Source of the DNA: Diabrotica undecimpunctata | Taxonomy: Eukaryota > Arthropoda > Insecta > Coleoptera > Chrysomelidae | Length of the DNA stretch: 64,000 nt | Direction: 5' to 3' | NCBI RefSeq assembly: GCF_040954645.1 | Contig: NC_092805.1 | Span: 72,153,186 to 72,217,185 of the forward strand | Shown here: positions 42,235-54,329 of the stretch, in pieces | How the letters are laid out: each line of letters opens with the position of its first letter | Position numbering within the stretch: the first letter of the stretch is position 1 | Position numbers and translations under genes: made by a program | Notes under the pieces: generated by a model | What the model saw: the letters and a program-made list of their open reading frames with translations, nothing else | What the model was told of the DNA's origin: nothing | The model's database searches: none

Positions 42235-43790
42235 GTGGAGAGCAAGGTCTATAATCGTCAAAAAATATCTGAATGTATTCTTTCCATCTTTTCAGTTTGT
42301 CTTCTGTACCTACAATTATCTCGTTATTATTATTTTTTAATATTGTTTCTTATCTCTTTCTGTATCTACTTGTCATTTCTTTCACTTTTTTATGGACATT
42401 AAAGGTCGTATCTTTTCAATTTAGTCGTAAGTTGTTCAATTTCTCGGCATTTGGTTGACATCCAGTTTTCTTTAGCTTCTCTGCACTTTTTTCTAATGAT
42501 TTTATTGACTCGTTTGTATTCTATTGGGTTTGTTTTATGTTTTCGTCTTACGTCCATGAAGTCCATGATCTCTTGCGTTATCTATTCTTGTTTTCTGTTG
42601 TTTTTCGTGAACCCGATGTTGTCTTCTTCTATCTTTGTTATTTTCATTTTTAGAGCAGTCCATGCTACTTCAATGTCTGTCTGTACAAAGTTCTCTAGCG
42701 TTTCTATTTCTTTATCAACCTTGGTGCTTATCCTTTTTAGTCTAAAATCCATTATAACTGGATTGTGATTACTATGAATGTCAGCTTCAGGATATGTTTT
42801 AGTAGATTTTATGTACCTCTTGAAGTTGTTTTCGAGGAAAATAAAGTCAATTTGATTTCTAATAATTTTATCTTTTCTGTCTGCATGGGATTTACAAGTG
42901 TAGACGAATACCAAGTGTAGACAAAGAAGGTGTTGGCTACTAACAGGTTGTTCTCTACGCAGAATTGTACCAGTCTATCTCCCCTATTGTCTCTGGTACC
43001 AAGACCGTATGCTTCTATGTTGTCTCCTTCTACACCACGACCAATTTTGGCGTTAAAGTCACACATAATCATCGTTATCTCGCCTTTTTTGTCAGTCGCA
43101 ATATTTCATCTAGATTGTTATAACAGTTTTTAATTTCTTCCTCTGATTTGTCACTTGGAGCATAGACCTGAATAACATTTAGGTTCCTATAGGTTGTTCT
43201 TAATTTCCATTGCTACTCTATCATTTAGAGGGATAAAGTCTATGACTGACTGCGTAATTTTGTCCGATACTAATATAGCCGTTCCATATTGATGTTCTGG
43301 GTCGGTTTCTCCTGACCAATAGATGTATCTATCTTTTGTTTTTTGTTTTCCTGAACCAGGCCATCTTACTTCACTCATCCCCCACATGTCTATTTTTATT
43401 CTTCTCATCTCAGCTTCAGTGTTTACAAGTGTCCCAGACATGAATAAGCTGTGTACGTTCCAAGTAGCAATGCGTACTATCCTGTCATATACGAGTATTT
43501 AGATTCTTTGTCCACTTCCTTGGACCTTAATAGTAGTTGACGGGAGGATTCTTTGCACCCTCTCCTCATTTAAGGGGTACCCCGGACTGAAGGCATTTTC
43601 TTGTTTTCGTCTGCCATTTAGATTTGTGGGAAATATATAATGGGGTGGCTTTCCCGTTGCCTTCCAAATCGCAATACCACAGCCAGTCAAACTGCTCCAG
43701 TCATGCTCGTAGTATTTCAGTTTCAAGCCGGTACAGAATCATTTCCTCTGCGCCTTGAGCTGGTTCTGACGATCGTTGCTGCCCTTCACC
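42235..43790 (-). pseudogene. RTE-type endonuclease region with 5' UTR, 3'-truncated
   Basis: The minus strand carries MSGTLVNTEAEMRRIKIDMWGMSEVRW (cited in two parts: a start MSGTLVNTEAEMRR and the block IDMWGMSEVRWPGSGK). Then come ILVSDKITQSVIDFIPLNDR, IQVYAPTSDKSEEEIK, IMCDFNAKIGRG (catalytic Asp/Asn), RNQIDFIFLE and SNHNPVIMDF. It ends with the linker GTEDKLKRWKEYIQIFF just before where the reverse transcriptase should start. Frames are broken several times. Upstream sequence to about 43790 looks like the 5' UTR. The reverse transcriptase is missing. Confidence 0.75.
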
Positions 43791-44234
43791 AGGGAGGAAT
43801 GAGAAATAGGTAACTAGATTTTGGAAGGACAAAGGGATAGGACATGATTTCTCTCAGTAAGGAATTGTGAGCAAAGCATGGCTCGCGTGGGCAGGGTCGC
43901 TTCTCTGAAGTAGGCCTATTATCTACCGGGATAGTAGAAAAGTGTCTACTCGCTACCCTAATGTGTCTATTGTCACCGGATTGTTATTTTTCACAATTCG
44001 TGAAGAAAATCTCGGAAGAAGTTTGTATCTCTTTACTGTTTTTTCGAGTGTAAACTTTTGTGCTGAGTTTATAAGGTATTGGTAATTGCCTTTTTTTATT
44101 TATTTTCTCGTTATTTTTTTGTTTGGATTATTGTAGCTTTTTGTTTATTATACTGTAGATTTTTTTGTCTTTAATCTGTAGTTCTGTGTATAGTTATTTA
44201 TTAGGGTTATATTAATATTGATGTCAAATGGATC
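43791..44234. other. No gene recognised
   Basis: A boundary zone between the RTE 5' UTR and the Gypsy integrase fragment. No LTR was recognised. Confidence 0.35.
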
Positions 44235-44900
44235 TTAAGGATCGATAAGGCCATTGAGAATTTTGATTGGGTTTTGTATAGTTGAAGAATGAATGGAGTT
44301 GTTGTATCCCAAATTAGAATATAACATATGTTCTTTAATACCCAGAGTCTTTCTTTTTTCTCTAAGTATTCGTAGGTGTACCAAAATTGTAAAGTGAAAA
44401 CATTCTATAATTCTGTTCGATTGTGGATTATCTGGTGTTGTGTAGTAAATCGAAAGTTTGTGTGTATTGATAAATTCCTGAATAAGGCCGTTATTGAATT
44501 CAGTTCCACTATCTGAGATTATCTTGTGTGGCAGCCCATAGTGGGTTATGAAGAGCATGAAGGTATTAAGGACATTTATTGCGTTAGATCCTTCTTTGGG
44601 ATATGCTTGGTCATATTTCGAGAATGCATCAATTATTGTAAGAAATTTTTGTCCGTTAGCTTGGACTGTGTCCATATGAATGGTTTGTAACGGTTTCGTT
44701 GTAGTTGGTGTTTCCATAAACTTCGGCTTAATTGGATTTCTGTCATACTTGTTAGCTTGGCACGTATCACAAAGGTTGATACCTTCTTCAAAACGTTTCT
44801 TTAGCGCAGGGCAGTAGTAGCGTTTTCTTATTTGAACTTCGGTTTCGTTAATGCCTCTGTGGTTAGTCTTCTTTTGGTGGTAGTTTTCTATATTTTTTTT
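44235..44900 (-). pseudogene. Gypsy (17.6/297-type) integrase fragment
   Basis: The minus strand has the second half of the H2C2 finger (RKRYYCPALKKRF, CDTCQANKYDRNP). The core follows with Asp in TIHMDTVQANGQ, LTIIDAFSKYDQ and Asp in IISDSGTEFNNG. The glutamate region reads NPQSNRIIECFHFTIL. The fragment ends LGYNNSIHSSTIQNPIKILNG. In relatives the DDE glutamate sits in a P-Q-S-N-x-x-x-E-R-F-H context, and here the glutamate is present (IIECFH). Sequence to about 45076 is a frameshifted upstream remnant. It is a separate insertion from the 23.8-27.6 kb element. Confidence 0.75.
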
Positions 44901-45090
44901 GTCTCTCTGCGCTGTTTATATCTTCTAGGAGGCTGTTGCATTTGACAACATGATTTAGATTTTGTAGAGTTCATCATTCTCGAACAGAATAGCGTATTTC
45001 TTTTTTGGATATAATATATAGTTCTTAAAAAACTGGAAAATCTCGTTGTGAAGATCGTTTTTTCACAATTGGACATGCATTTACATGTAC

Positions 45091-45096
<6 letters not shown>

Positions 45097-45158
<62 letters not shown>
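45097..45158. repeat. (TA)n microsatellite
   Basis: A TA tract immediately outside the 5' LTR. Confidence 0.95.
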
Positions 45159-45160
<2 letters not shown>

Positions 45161-46510
45161 AGATGATTGGTGTTTAAAGAAAATAATTTATACGTTATAT
45201 ACTAGATAATATTAGATATAACAAGTATTTGGTTATTTTAAGAAGTTATATACTAGAGAATTTAATAAAAATTATTTATGTGAGGGCATTTTTAGGAAAT
45301 TAGCATATAATAATTGTAAAAAGTTGTATTTTAATGTTGTAAATATATTTAAGTGAGCCATGTGATTAGGCAACCAGATATACATACTCTCGAAGTGACA
45401 GTTTAAGTAATGATTACGAATATAAAGTGGGGTTATAATAATAGGTTGTTTAAAATGTGTATTTTATTAAATTAGAATGTTAAGTTACTGATTTAAGTGT
45501 ATATTCTGATCTGAAAAGCCTAAATGTCAACAAAATTATCAATAGAAGATTAAAGAATTCTCCAGAATAGAGAATTTGACCTTTGTTTACGGTGGAACAT
45601 TCTCGAAATAATGGTTATGCCTGTGGATCGAACATATACTTTTTTCGAGAACATCCATATAGAAGAAATAGAACAAATCGAACATGATTTCTTACCAGAT
45701 GGTTCTGGAACATGAAAAAAGGATATAAATACCCGGTGATTTGGATTCAAGGGGTCCAGTCCATTCAGTTAGTCAATCAGTTATGAGTTACAGTTACTAT
45801 GATGGCCAGTTTTAGTATGAAAATTAGTTAGAGGCAGTCAATCAGTTACAATTGTTCAATATAGTGAGTTAAATCAAGATTAAGAAACAGTATAAAGAAA
45901 ATATTATTGAAGATTAAAAATTATGTTATGTATAAATGATGATAATGGAAGAAGTATTAATTGAATATTAAAATTAAATAATATTTTTGGTGATTGGATA
46001 TTGATATATTGAAAAGAAGAATAAAAATAAATGCTGTTTGCTGGTTTGCTTGGTGGTTTATAAATGCAGTGAAGAAAAATATCTTAAATTGGTGGAAGCT
46101 GATAATTGGAAAAAGTAATTTCACAAAAACAAGGATAACCGAAGCTGAGAAGAAGACATTTGAGTGGTGATTATAATCCATACAGTGGAAAACAGTTCAT
46201 TTAGGCATTCAGTGACAGAAAGGTACAAAATTTTGTTAATATAATTTAGTTAGTGTCATAATAATTTCAATTTTGAAGATAGTTTGTTTAAATTTTACAT
46301 TGTCTATAGAATTTAATTAGTTTCATAAGAATTTCAATTTAAAGATAGTTTATTTTAAATTTACATTGGCTAGGTTAGATATATATGTGTGTTTCATAAT
46401 AGATATAATAAAGATAATTTAAAAAAGTACTTACAAACTAATTCTTGGAGAACCGTGATAAAAACCCTATATTATTAAAAAATACTCATTGCTCATCATA
46501 CATCATAACA
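45159..46510 (+). repeat. 5' LTR
   Basis: Starts TGAGATGATTGG and ends at or near CATCATAACA (TG...CA), 3 bp before the PBS. It contains TATAAAT at 45724-45730 and a TCAGTT-type initiator region at 45757-45770. The ORF at 45550-45750 within it is a chance frame. Confidence 0.88.
45724..45770 (+). promoter_or_regulatory. LTR promoter: TATA box and initiator region
   Basis: TATAAAT is followed 26-41 bp downstream by GGTCCAGTCCATTCAGTTAG, which contains CAGTC and TCAGTT initiator-like motifs. The same elements are conserved in the 3' LTR. Confidence 0.5.
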
Positions 46511-46513
46511 ATT

Positions 46514-46531
46514 TGGCGCCCACCGCGGGGC
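46514..46531 (+). promoter_or_regulatory. Primer-binding site, tRNA-Lys type
   Basis: TGGCGCCCACCGCGGGGC differs at two positions from the 18-nt complement of the tRNA-Lys1,2 3' end (TGGCGCCCAACGTGGGGC, as I recall it). It sits directly downstream of the 5' LTR. Confidence 0.7.
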
Positions 46532-46651
46532 TCTCTATTTAAAAGAATTAGTTTGGGAAGATAAGTGCTCTCATATAATTAAATTAATTATCAGTAAAAA
46601 AAAATTTATAGATTTTATTTTTAATTATATTTGAACAAGTAAAGTCTCAAA

Positions 46652-46936
46652 ATGTCTCAAGGAAAGAAAGGTACAAGAAGCAAAAAGAATGAAGAAGATG
46701 TTGAAGTAGAAACACAACCTGTACAAGAGGAGATTCTAGTTCAAGCTCCACAAGATACTGCAGAAATGAATCCAGAAAGAGAGGAAAATGTCAATATGGC
46801 AGCTTTGATGTCATTAATGATGCAGATGAACAAGACAATGGAAGAGAATACGAAAAAAATGGAAGAGAATTCAAAAGAAGTCAAAGAGGACATAAAAAAA
46901 TGGAACAGAAATTGGAAGAGAATTATAGAAAATTAG
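46652..46936 (+). pseudogene. Gag N-terminal remnant
   Basis: The 94-residue ORF starts MSQGKKGTRSKKNEEDVEVE, contains MAALMSLMMQMNKTMEEN and then repeats of KKMEENSKE, a coiled coil. Gag coiled coils of this kind normally lead into a capsid domain and a CCHC knuckle. Here the frame ends, and the coiled coil carries on in the pol frame that overlaps it by 37 bp. Confidence 0.55.
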
Positions 46937-48795
46937 AAAAGAAAATAGAAGATAATAATAATAAAATTGTAAAGCAAATAGAAAAACAAATAAATAAAAA
47001 ACTTGAAACTGCAGAGAAAAAAGTAGCAAATGAAATAAAAAATATACGGAATGACTACAAGAAAAGGATAGACAATGAGAGGGCAGAAAAGAAGAAAGTA
47101 AAGATAGATTTTGAAGAAAAAATGGTAACTTTGGAAGGGCAAATAATTAAATTTATGCAGAAAGATGAGGTGGAAGAAGGAATAAGAGTTGATAGGATAT
47201 TATTAAAAGAAAATAATGATGTTTATGAAGAAGAAATGTATTTTGATGATAGGGATATGTCCCAAAAGAATGTAAAGAATAATTATTGTAGTGAATATTT
47301 AAGGAATGGAAATTTTAAGCAGATGGATGCCTACGAGGTGGAGTGCGTAAAATTGGAAGCAAGGAATAATGAGTACATAATGAAGAATAATTTTATTTGT
47401 AAAGAAGAAGATATGATAAAAGTTTTAAATTGCCCTGAAGAATATAAATCAATAGTCGTTTCCATATTGCAGCAACACAAGGGACTTGTCAATAAAGAAA
47501 ATAGATTTGCACAAAATTATATCCATAGTATAAAAGTTAAAGAAGAAAAAGATTTTAAAACAAAATCATACCCAATACCATATAAATACAGAGAAGAAGT
47601 AAACAGAACGATTAATAATATGTTAGAAGATGGAATCATTGAGAAGGCAGATACACGTTTTATAAACCCTATAGCAGTAGTGCGTAAAAGATCAGGTGAA
47701 ATCAGGTTATGTTTGGATGCAAGGAATATTAACAAGATCACTGAAAAGCAATTTGAAGCACCAATGAGTATAGAAGGAATACTAGGAAGAATTACAGGAA
47801 TGTCATTTTTCACTAAAATCGATTTACAGCATAGTTTCTGGTTAACACCTTTAGAAAGAAAAAGTAGACAGTATACAGGATTTCAGATAGATGGAGTAGT
47901 ATATCAATTCAAAGTAGTACCATTTGGACTTCAATCATCTTGCAGTGCTCTATGTAGATGTCTTCATGATATTTTGGATCAATATGAACATTTTGTAATT
48001 CACTACATTGATGATATATTAATTTTTTCTAAAACGGCTAAAGATCATGAGAAACACCTAAAAATTATAATAAATAGATTAGACAAAGTTGGACTAAAAA
48101 TAAATCAAGAAAAATGTACATTTTTTCAAAAAGAAGTAATATATCTAGGTTATAAACTTAATACTAAGGGAATCGAAATGGATCCAGAATGGACACAGGT
48201 CATTCAGGAATATAAAACACCACACAATTTAAGAACTTTAAGAGGATTTATTGGAATAATTAATTATTATAAAAGGATGATACCAGATCTAAGTATAAAA
48301 GAAATCCCATTACTTGAACTACTGAGAAAAGGTGTAAAATGGAGATGGGATCAGAGAAGAGAACTAGCATTCCAAGAAATTAAAAACATTTTTCTGTCAA
48401 ATTTAAAAATATACTATCCTGACTACACACAGCCATTCATATTAAGAACAGATGCATCCATAGAGAGATTATCAGGGGTATTATTACAAATACATGATGG
48501 GGTCGAATACCCAATACAATTCATTTCAAGAATTACAAAGCCACATGAAAAGGGTTACTCAGTTTCAGAATTAGAACTAGCAAGTATTATATACTGTGTC
48601 ACAAAATTAAGATTTTATTTGTTGGGTAATGAATTTACAATAGAAACAGATCACCAAGCTTTAACATATATATTAAATAACAAATATGGAAACAGTAGAA
48701 TACATCGGTGGAGTCTAATATTGAGTGAATACTCCTTTGAAATCAAATACATTTCTGGAAAATCCAATATAGTGGCAGATGCTTTATCAAGGTGA
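46900..48795 (+). pseudogene. Pol: coiled-coil leader, reverse transcriptase, RNase H
   Basis: Residues 1-90 are charged coiled coil continuing from gag; 91-205 is unassigned acidic sequence. Reverse transcriptase starts at SYPIPYKYREEVNRTINNM, with VVRKRSGEIRLCLDARNIN, FFTKIDLQHSFWLTPL, VVPFGLQSS and HYIDDILIFSK (YIDD at 369-372). RNase H has LRTDASIERLSGVLLQ and ends SNIVADALSR. A TGA at 48793-48795 then stops the frame, but the same frame resumes with the integrase. No DTG/DSG protease motif and no CCHC box is visible. Confidence 0.85.
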
Positions 48796-50007
48796 GAAAA
48801 TACATCACAAAAAGGGCAGCGAACAATAAAAATTGGATTAAATCAATTAGTAGAAAGTACTGGATTATATTCTAAAGAAGAAATTATAAGAGATCAGATC
48901 AATTTGAGTGAAAAACAAAAAGTCCTTAAGAAAGATGGAGTTTATTATAAAATAATAAATGGCATAGAAGTATATGTAATAAGTAGAACTTTGGCAAGGA
49001 AAATATTGAAAAATTTACATAATAATTACATGCATATTGGTTCAAGACAGCTATGGATGCTATTTAGAGACAATTATTTTGCAAAGAATGACATAAGTAT
49101 AGCAAAGGAAATTACTACCCAATGCCCAATATGTCAAATAAACAAAGAAAAGAATTTCAAAAACCAGAACACATATAGATCTAATGTTGTATATGAAAAA
49201 CTAAATACAGTGTCCATGGATTTTATTTCAAATTTAGTTCTCAGTCCAACAGGAAAAAAGCGTATACTAGTGATAGTTGATTTATATACAAAATTTATTA
49301 AACTATATCCCTACTCAAGAACAAATGTTAAAACATTGAAATTATATATTAATCAATTTTTCGAAGAAATAGGACCATTTAGAAATTGCATAATAGATAA
49401 TGCTACATATTTTAACAACCAAAAATTTCGGGCATTTTGTGAGAAAAAGGGAATCAACATTCATTTTACAAGTATCAGACATCCTCAGGCAAATCCTGCA
49501 GAAAGATATATTAAAGAAGTTATAAAATATTTAAGAATAGTGTGCCAGAATCAACATGAAACGTGGCAGCAACATATACCACAAGTAGAATATTTTTTAA
49601 ATAATACACATAATTTAAATACATAGGAAGTACCAGAATATTTATTGTTTGGCCATATAGGAAACAGAAAATGGATTAGTGAATATAATCAGGATATGTT
49701 AGAACAAGTAATGCAGAAAGTGAATAACCGAATTAGGAGGAAAGCTAAAAAATATATCAGAAGACAAAATCGAAAAATAAAAAAACCAATCATATTTCAA
49801 AAAGGAGATAAAGTGTTAATTCGTTGACTTAGAAAAAGTAATGTTAAAGAAAACCATTGTAAGAAATTACAACCAATGTTTGAAGGTCCATACAGAATTG
49901 AAAATCAGAATGGACTAAATAGTTATGTGTTAATAGATGCAGAGAATAGAATAAGAGGCATGTTTCATATCAATGACATCTTTAAATATTATGAAGAGAA
50001 TGAATAA
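48796..50007 (+). pseudogene. Pol: integrase, in frame after a stop
   Basis: This is the same frame as the upstream RT-RNase H. The H2C2 finger is NLHNNYMHIGSRQLWMLFRDN to CPICQINKEK. The core has Asp in TVSMDFISNL, Asp in CIIDNATYF (normally a D-x-G/A context) and Glu in NPAERYIKEV. A TAG lies at 49624-49626, after which VPEYLLFGHIGNRKWI continues. A TGA at 49825-49827 interrupts the GDKVLIR region, followed by a GPYRI-type C-terminal motif (KLQPMFEGPYRIENQ) and FHINDIFKYYE. The natural end is TAA at 50005-50007. Confidence 0.85.
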
Positions 50008-50500
50008 TGTTTTCTATACTTTTAACACTAATAATAACAACACTAACAGCTTACTGATATATCCATTTTATTCAATAGACTTGATTTGTTAAACAGATGA
50101 TAGATTTCATTATTGTGAATCAATTTGACATCATATTTATTGTCTTGTACATATGGAAATTATTTTGTACCCTAAAAATCATAATTTGGGGTTAGATACA
50201 AAATTGATTCTATAAATGTCTTTCTAATATAATAAAGTGTAAAATTTACCAATTCATATGGATGAAAGCTTGTTGAATGGAAATAATTCCTAGATTTTGT
50301 CTATAAATAAACATACAAACTTCCATTTGACATGACAGTTTGACGTAGACATGGAAACATAGGCGTACTTAATAGAACAATTTTTAAATAAGAAATTAAA
50401 TTAGTTAATTTATTATATTTACTAAGGTATGTGGATAAGAAAATTAATATTTAAAAAAATAATAAGTAAATTATTTATTTTAAATTTAATTTTGGGGTAT
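50008..50500 (+). other. 3' untranslated region before the 3' LTR
   Basis: AT-rich, without an ORF or env-like gene. A weak purine tract (TTTTGGGGTAT just before 50501) stands where a polypurine tract should be. Confidence 0.5.
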
Positions 50501-51876
50501 TGAGATGATTGGTGTTTAAAGAAAATAATTTATAAGTTATATACTAGATAATATTAGATATAACAAGTATTTGGTTATTTTAAGAAGTTATATACTAGAG
50601 AATTTAATAAAAATTATTTATGTGAGGGCATTTTTAAGAAATTAGCATATAATAATTGTAAAAAGTTGTATTGTAATGTTGTAAATATATTTGAGTGAGC
50701 CATGTGATTAGGCAACCAGATATACATACTCTCGAAGTGACAGTTTAAGTAATGATTACGAATACAAAGTGGGGTTATAATAATAGGTTGTTTAAAATGT
50801 GTATTTTATTAAATTAGAATGTTAAGTTACTGATTTAAGTGTATATTCTGATCTGAAAAGCCTAAATGTCAACAAAATTATCAATAGAAAATTAAAGAAT
50901 TCTCCAGAATAGAGAATTTGACCTTTGTTTACGGTGGAACATTCTCGAAATATTGGTTATGTCTGTGGATCGAACATATACTTTTTTCGAGAACATCCAT
51001 ATAGAAGAAATAGAACAAATCGAACATGATTTCTTACCAGATGGTTCTGGAACATGAAAAAAGGATATAAATACCCGGTGATTTGGATTCAAGGGGTCCA
51101 GTCCATTCAGTTAGTCAATCAGTTATAAGTTACAGTTACTATGATGGCCAGTTTTAGTATGAAAATTAGTTAGAGGCAGTCAATCAGTTACAATTGTTCA
51201 ATATAGTGAGTTAAATCAAGATTAAGAAACAGTATAAAGAAAATATTATTAAAGATTAAAAATTATGTTATGTATAAATGATGATAATGGAAGAAGTATT
51301 AATTGAATATTAAAATTAAATAATATTTTTAGTGATTGGATATTGATATATTGAAAAGAAGAATAAAAATAAATGCTGTTTGCTGGTTTGCTTGGTGGTT
51401 TATAAATGCAGTGAAGAAAAATATCTTAAATTGGTGGAAGCTGATAATTGGAAAAAGTAATTTCACAAAAACAAGGATAACCGAAGCTGAGAAGAAGACA
51501 TTTGAGTGGTGATTATAATCTATACAGTGGAAAACAGTTCATTTAGGCATTCAGTGACAGAAAGGTACAAAATTTTGTTAATATAATTTAGTTAGTGTCA
51601 TAATAATTTCAATTTTGAAGATAGTTTGTTTAAATTTTACATTGTCTATAGAATTTAATTAGTTTCATAAGAATTTCAATTTAAAGATAGTTTATTTTAA
51701 ATTTACATTGGCTAGGTTAGATATATATGTGTGTTTTATAATAGATATAATAAAGATAATTTAAAAAAGTACTTACAAACTAATTCTTGGAGAACCGCGA
51801 TAAAAACCCTATTATTATTAAAAACCATATTATTAAAAAATACTCATTGCTCATCATTCACAAACAATACATCATA

Positions 51877-51878
<2 letters not shown>
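50501..51878 (+). repeat. 3' LTR
   Basis: Nearly identical to the 5' LTR, starting TGAGATGATTGG. Near its end it has extra sequence (a second CCATATTATTAAAAA-like unit and TTCACAAACAA) relative to the 5' copy. It runs into AAAATATATA. Confidence 0.88.

Positions 51879-51880
<2 letters not shown>

Positions 51881-51962
<82 letters not shown>
51881..51962. repeat. (TA)n microsatellite
   Basis: A TA tract immediately outside the 3' LTR. Confidence 0.95.
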
Positions 51963-51967
<5 letters not shown>

Positions 51968-52925
51968 AGCGGTTAATGTATGCTCCGTTCTAAAACGGTA
52001 TTATACTAACTTCGGTAGAATATACACCGTGTATTTTATTATCTGAGTAGCGCTTTATATAGACTCCGACCAACACGTAGGATTAAGTGGACTCCACAAA
52101 AGGATAAACCATTTTTAGGATCCGTATTTACGATATTGCATATAGTTCTAAACTCCTGCGATGTTGCCAATAATTGTATTAGTAGTAGAGTTTCAAATTT
52201 TACAGCACGTACATTCTGGAACTTGAAATTTATTTAAATATCCATCAATTTAATAATGGAGGAATTTGGACTATTTGGCTAATTTATGTAGTTAAATATA
52301 AATTGTTAACCGACATATACCTTTATTTTACTTTTTAGTTTTAATAAGCTTGGCGGTAATTTATATTACTTGCTTTATATATTTTCAAACATAAGAAAGT
52401 GTGTATTATAAACTTGGAAAAGCGAAAATTTTCGTTTGTATTAATTAGTATTTTTTATTAAAATGCATTGGCACTAAAACATTTAGTACATAAATGTACG
52501 TATATCAAATAAAGTAATCGTGTAACAGTTTCTGAAATTAGAAGCCCCTTCGGTAAGATTATAAAGTTTGTTACCACAAAAAATCTACTAGCATGCACAG
52601 AGATGAGAGAGACCTACACAGAAGAAGATCTATTTTTAGCGAATGACAGGGCCGTCTATGTAGCCAACCATTGGAAACAAAATTTAAAGCTGTTGGTGTT
52701 CCGGACACGGAAAGTAAAGTAAGTATAAAAAGAGGTAAAAGTAAAATGAAAAGAAAAATAAAATACTTATATAATATGTAGACCTGAAAGTGCGCCGGAG
52801 GGTTTGAAATAAGAATTTACCTAAGGAATGAAATAAGAATTTACCCAATATAAAAAAGAACTGAAAGAGAACAAAAAACAGATCAAAGAATTAATACAGA
52901 TTAAGTACATCCCTAAGTAACATAT
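51963..52925. other. Mostly unassigned
   Basis: No gene recognised. From about 52560 the sequence may be 5' leader of the following non-LTR element, but it has no diagnostic motif. Confidence 0.35.
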
Positions 52926-53149
52926 CTCAAATCCGCCTGCGGTTTTGTTGGGTAGATCGAGTAGCTCGACAGAACTGTTGCCGGTCCCAAGCCCAAATAA
53001 AGGAGGAGGGGGTCTACAGCCAGTTTAGCACCCTACTGATAGACTTTAAAACCATACAGCTCATAGAAACAGAATTATGCCTCGGGACAGGAATGATTTC
53101 ATTACGACGACTAACGGGAGAAAGAGGACATCGAATTTGTGGTAAACGA

Positions 53150-53830
53150 GAAATACACTTCGCGTCGGTGCTTTGAACGTAAAGTCTCTACAAGAGAGCA
53201 GAAAATTAAAAAAGAGCTTGTAGAAAAAAAAATGTAGACATGTGTGCGCTAAAAGATACAAAGAAAAAAGGAAAAGGGTCAAATTATTATAGATGACCAT
53301 CTCATGATTTACAGTGGTGTTGCCAAAGAAACCAGAGCCAAAGAAGGAGTTAGTACACAAAAATTTTTTACACCAAGTATAAAAATAGTAAGTGTAAAAA
53401 TTAAACTGGATGTCAAACCTCTGAATGTGATAGCAATTCACGCACCAGAGAACAACAAAGATACCACCACAAGGGAAAACTTCTACGAACACCTTCAGAC
53501 TGTAATAAATGAGACCCCAAATGATAAATATATAATCATTATGGGTGATTTTAATGCCCGTGTTGGCAATGATTTAGTTCCAGGGATAAAACAGAGATAT
53601 AACGAAAATATCAGAAATGAAAACGGAAACTTTCTAACGGACCTCTGCAGCAAAAACCAGATACGTAATAATAATACATTTTTCCCTCACAAAGAACAAT
53701 ACAAATACATTTTTGAAAGCAGTAGAGGACAAAGATCTATTATAGACTATATTCTGTTGAATAGAGAGCACTAACATCAGCAGAAATAGAAAGCGATCAC
53801 AAATTGGTATTGTGCCGAATGAAAACACAT
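53150..53830 (+). pseudogene. APE-type endonuclease remnant
   Basis: Remnants start with TLRVGALNVKSLQES and continue after stops with MIYSGVAKETRAKEGV. Then come VIAIHAPENNKDTTTRENFY, IIIMGDFNARVGND (catalytic Asp/Asn) and SIIDYILLNRE. After a frameshift follows AEIESDHKLVLCRM with the Ser-Asp-His end motif. Several frames are needed to read it. Confidence 0.7.
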
Positions 53831-54329
53831 ATATGTGATAACAAAACACCGAAATATACCACAAAGATAAAAGTCGAAAGCTTACAGGATGACTCCACAA
53901 GATACCTATTCCAGAAAAGAAGAACCGAAAAAAACAGAAAAACATATATCACAGAAAGTGATGGAGTCGAAGAAAGCTGGGCAAAAGTTAAGTCTAATAT
54001 CTTAGCCTCTGCCAAGAAAGTTCTTGGTAAAAGAAATATAAATAAAGTGAAGAAAAAATGTAAAGAAAACAAGAAAGCTTACCTGAAATACATGTCAATC
54101 AAAACACAAGAGGCATAACATAACTACAAGACAATTAGAAACGAAACACATGCACTTATAAGAAAAATAAAAAATGGTCACTGAGAACGTTTTTCGAAAG
54201 AAATGGAACATAATTTTTCTCGTCTGCAAAAGAAAATATAGCGCTTCATCAGACGTCAAAGAACGGAGGTAAAGTAACTAATAGAACTAAAATACATAGA
54301 TAATGATACAAAATCAGAAAATCAGAAAC

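Larger units (their letters stand above)
45159..51878 (+). mobile_element. LTR retrotransposon (Ty3/Gypsy), recent but coding-defective
   Basis: Two LTRs of about 1.35 kb (45159-46510 and 50501-51878) flank a PBS, a short gag remnant and pol (RT-RNase H-integrase). Both outer flanks are (TA)n, so the target was a TA tract and the duplication cannot be delimited. LTRs differ by about 15 substitutions plus small indels near the 3' end. Pol has three in-frame stops. The second half of gag and the protease are not seen. Confidence 0.92.

Noticed and set aside
45550..45750. 66-codon ORF repeated at 50892-51092
   Set aside because: Repeated only because it lies in both LTRs; it overlaps the promoter region and lacks protein features.
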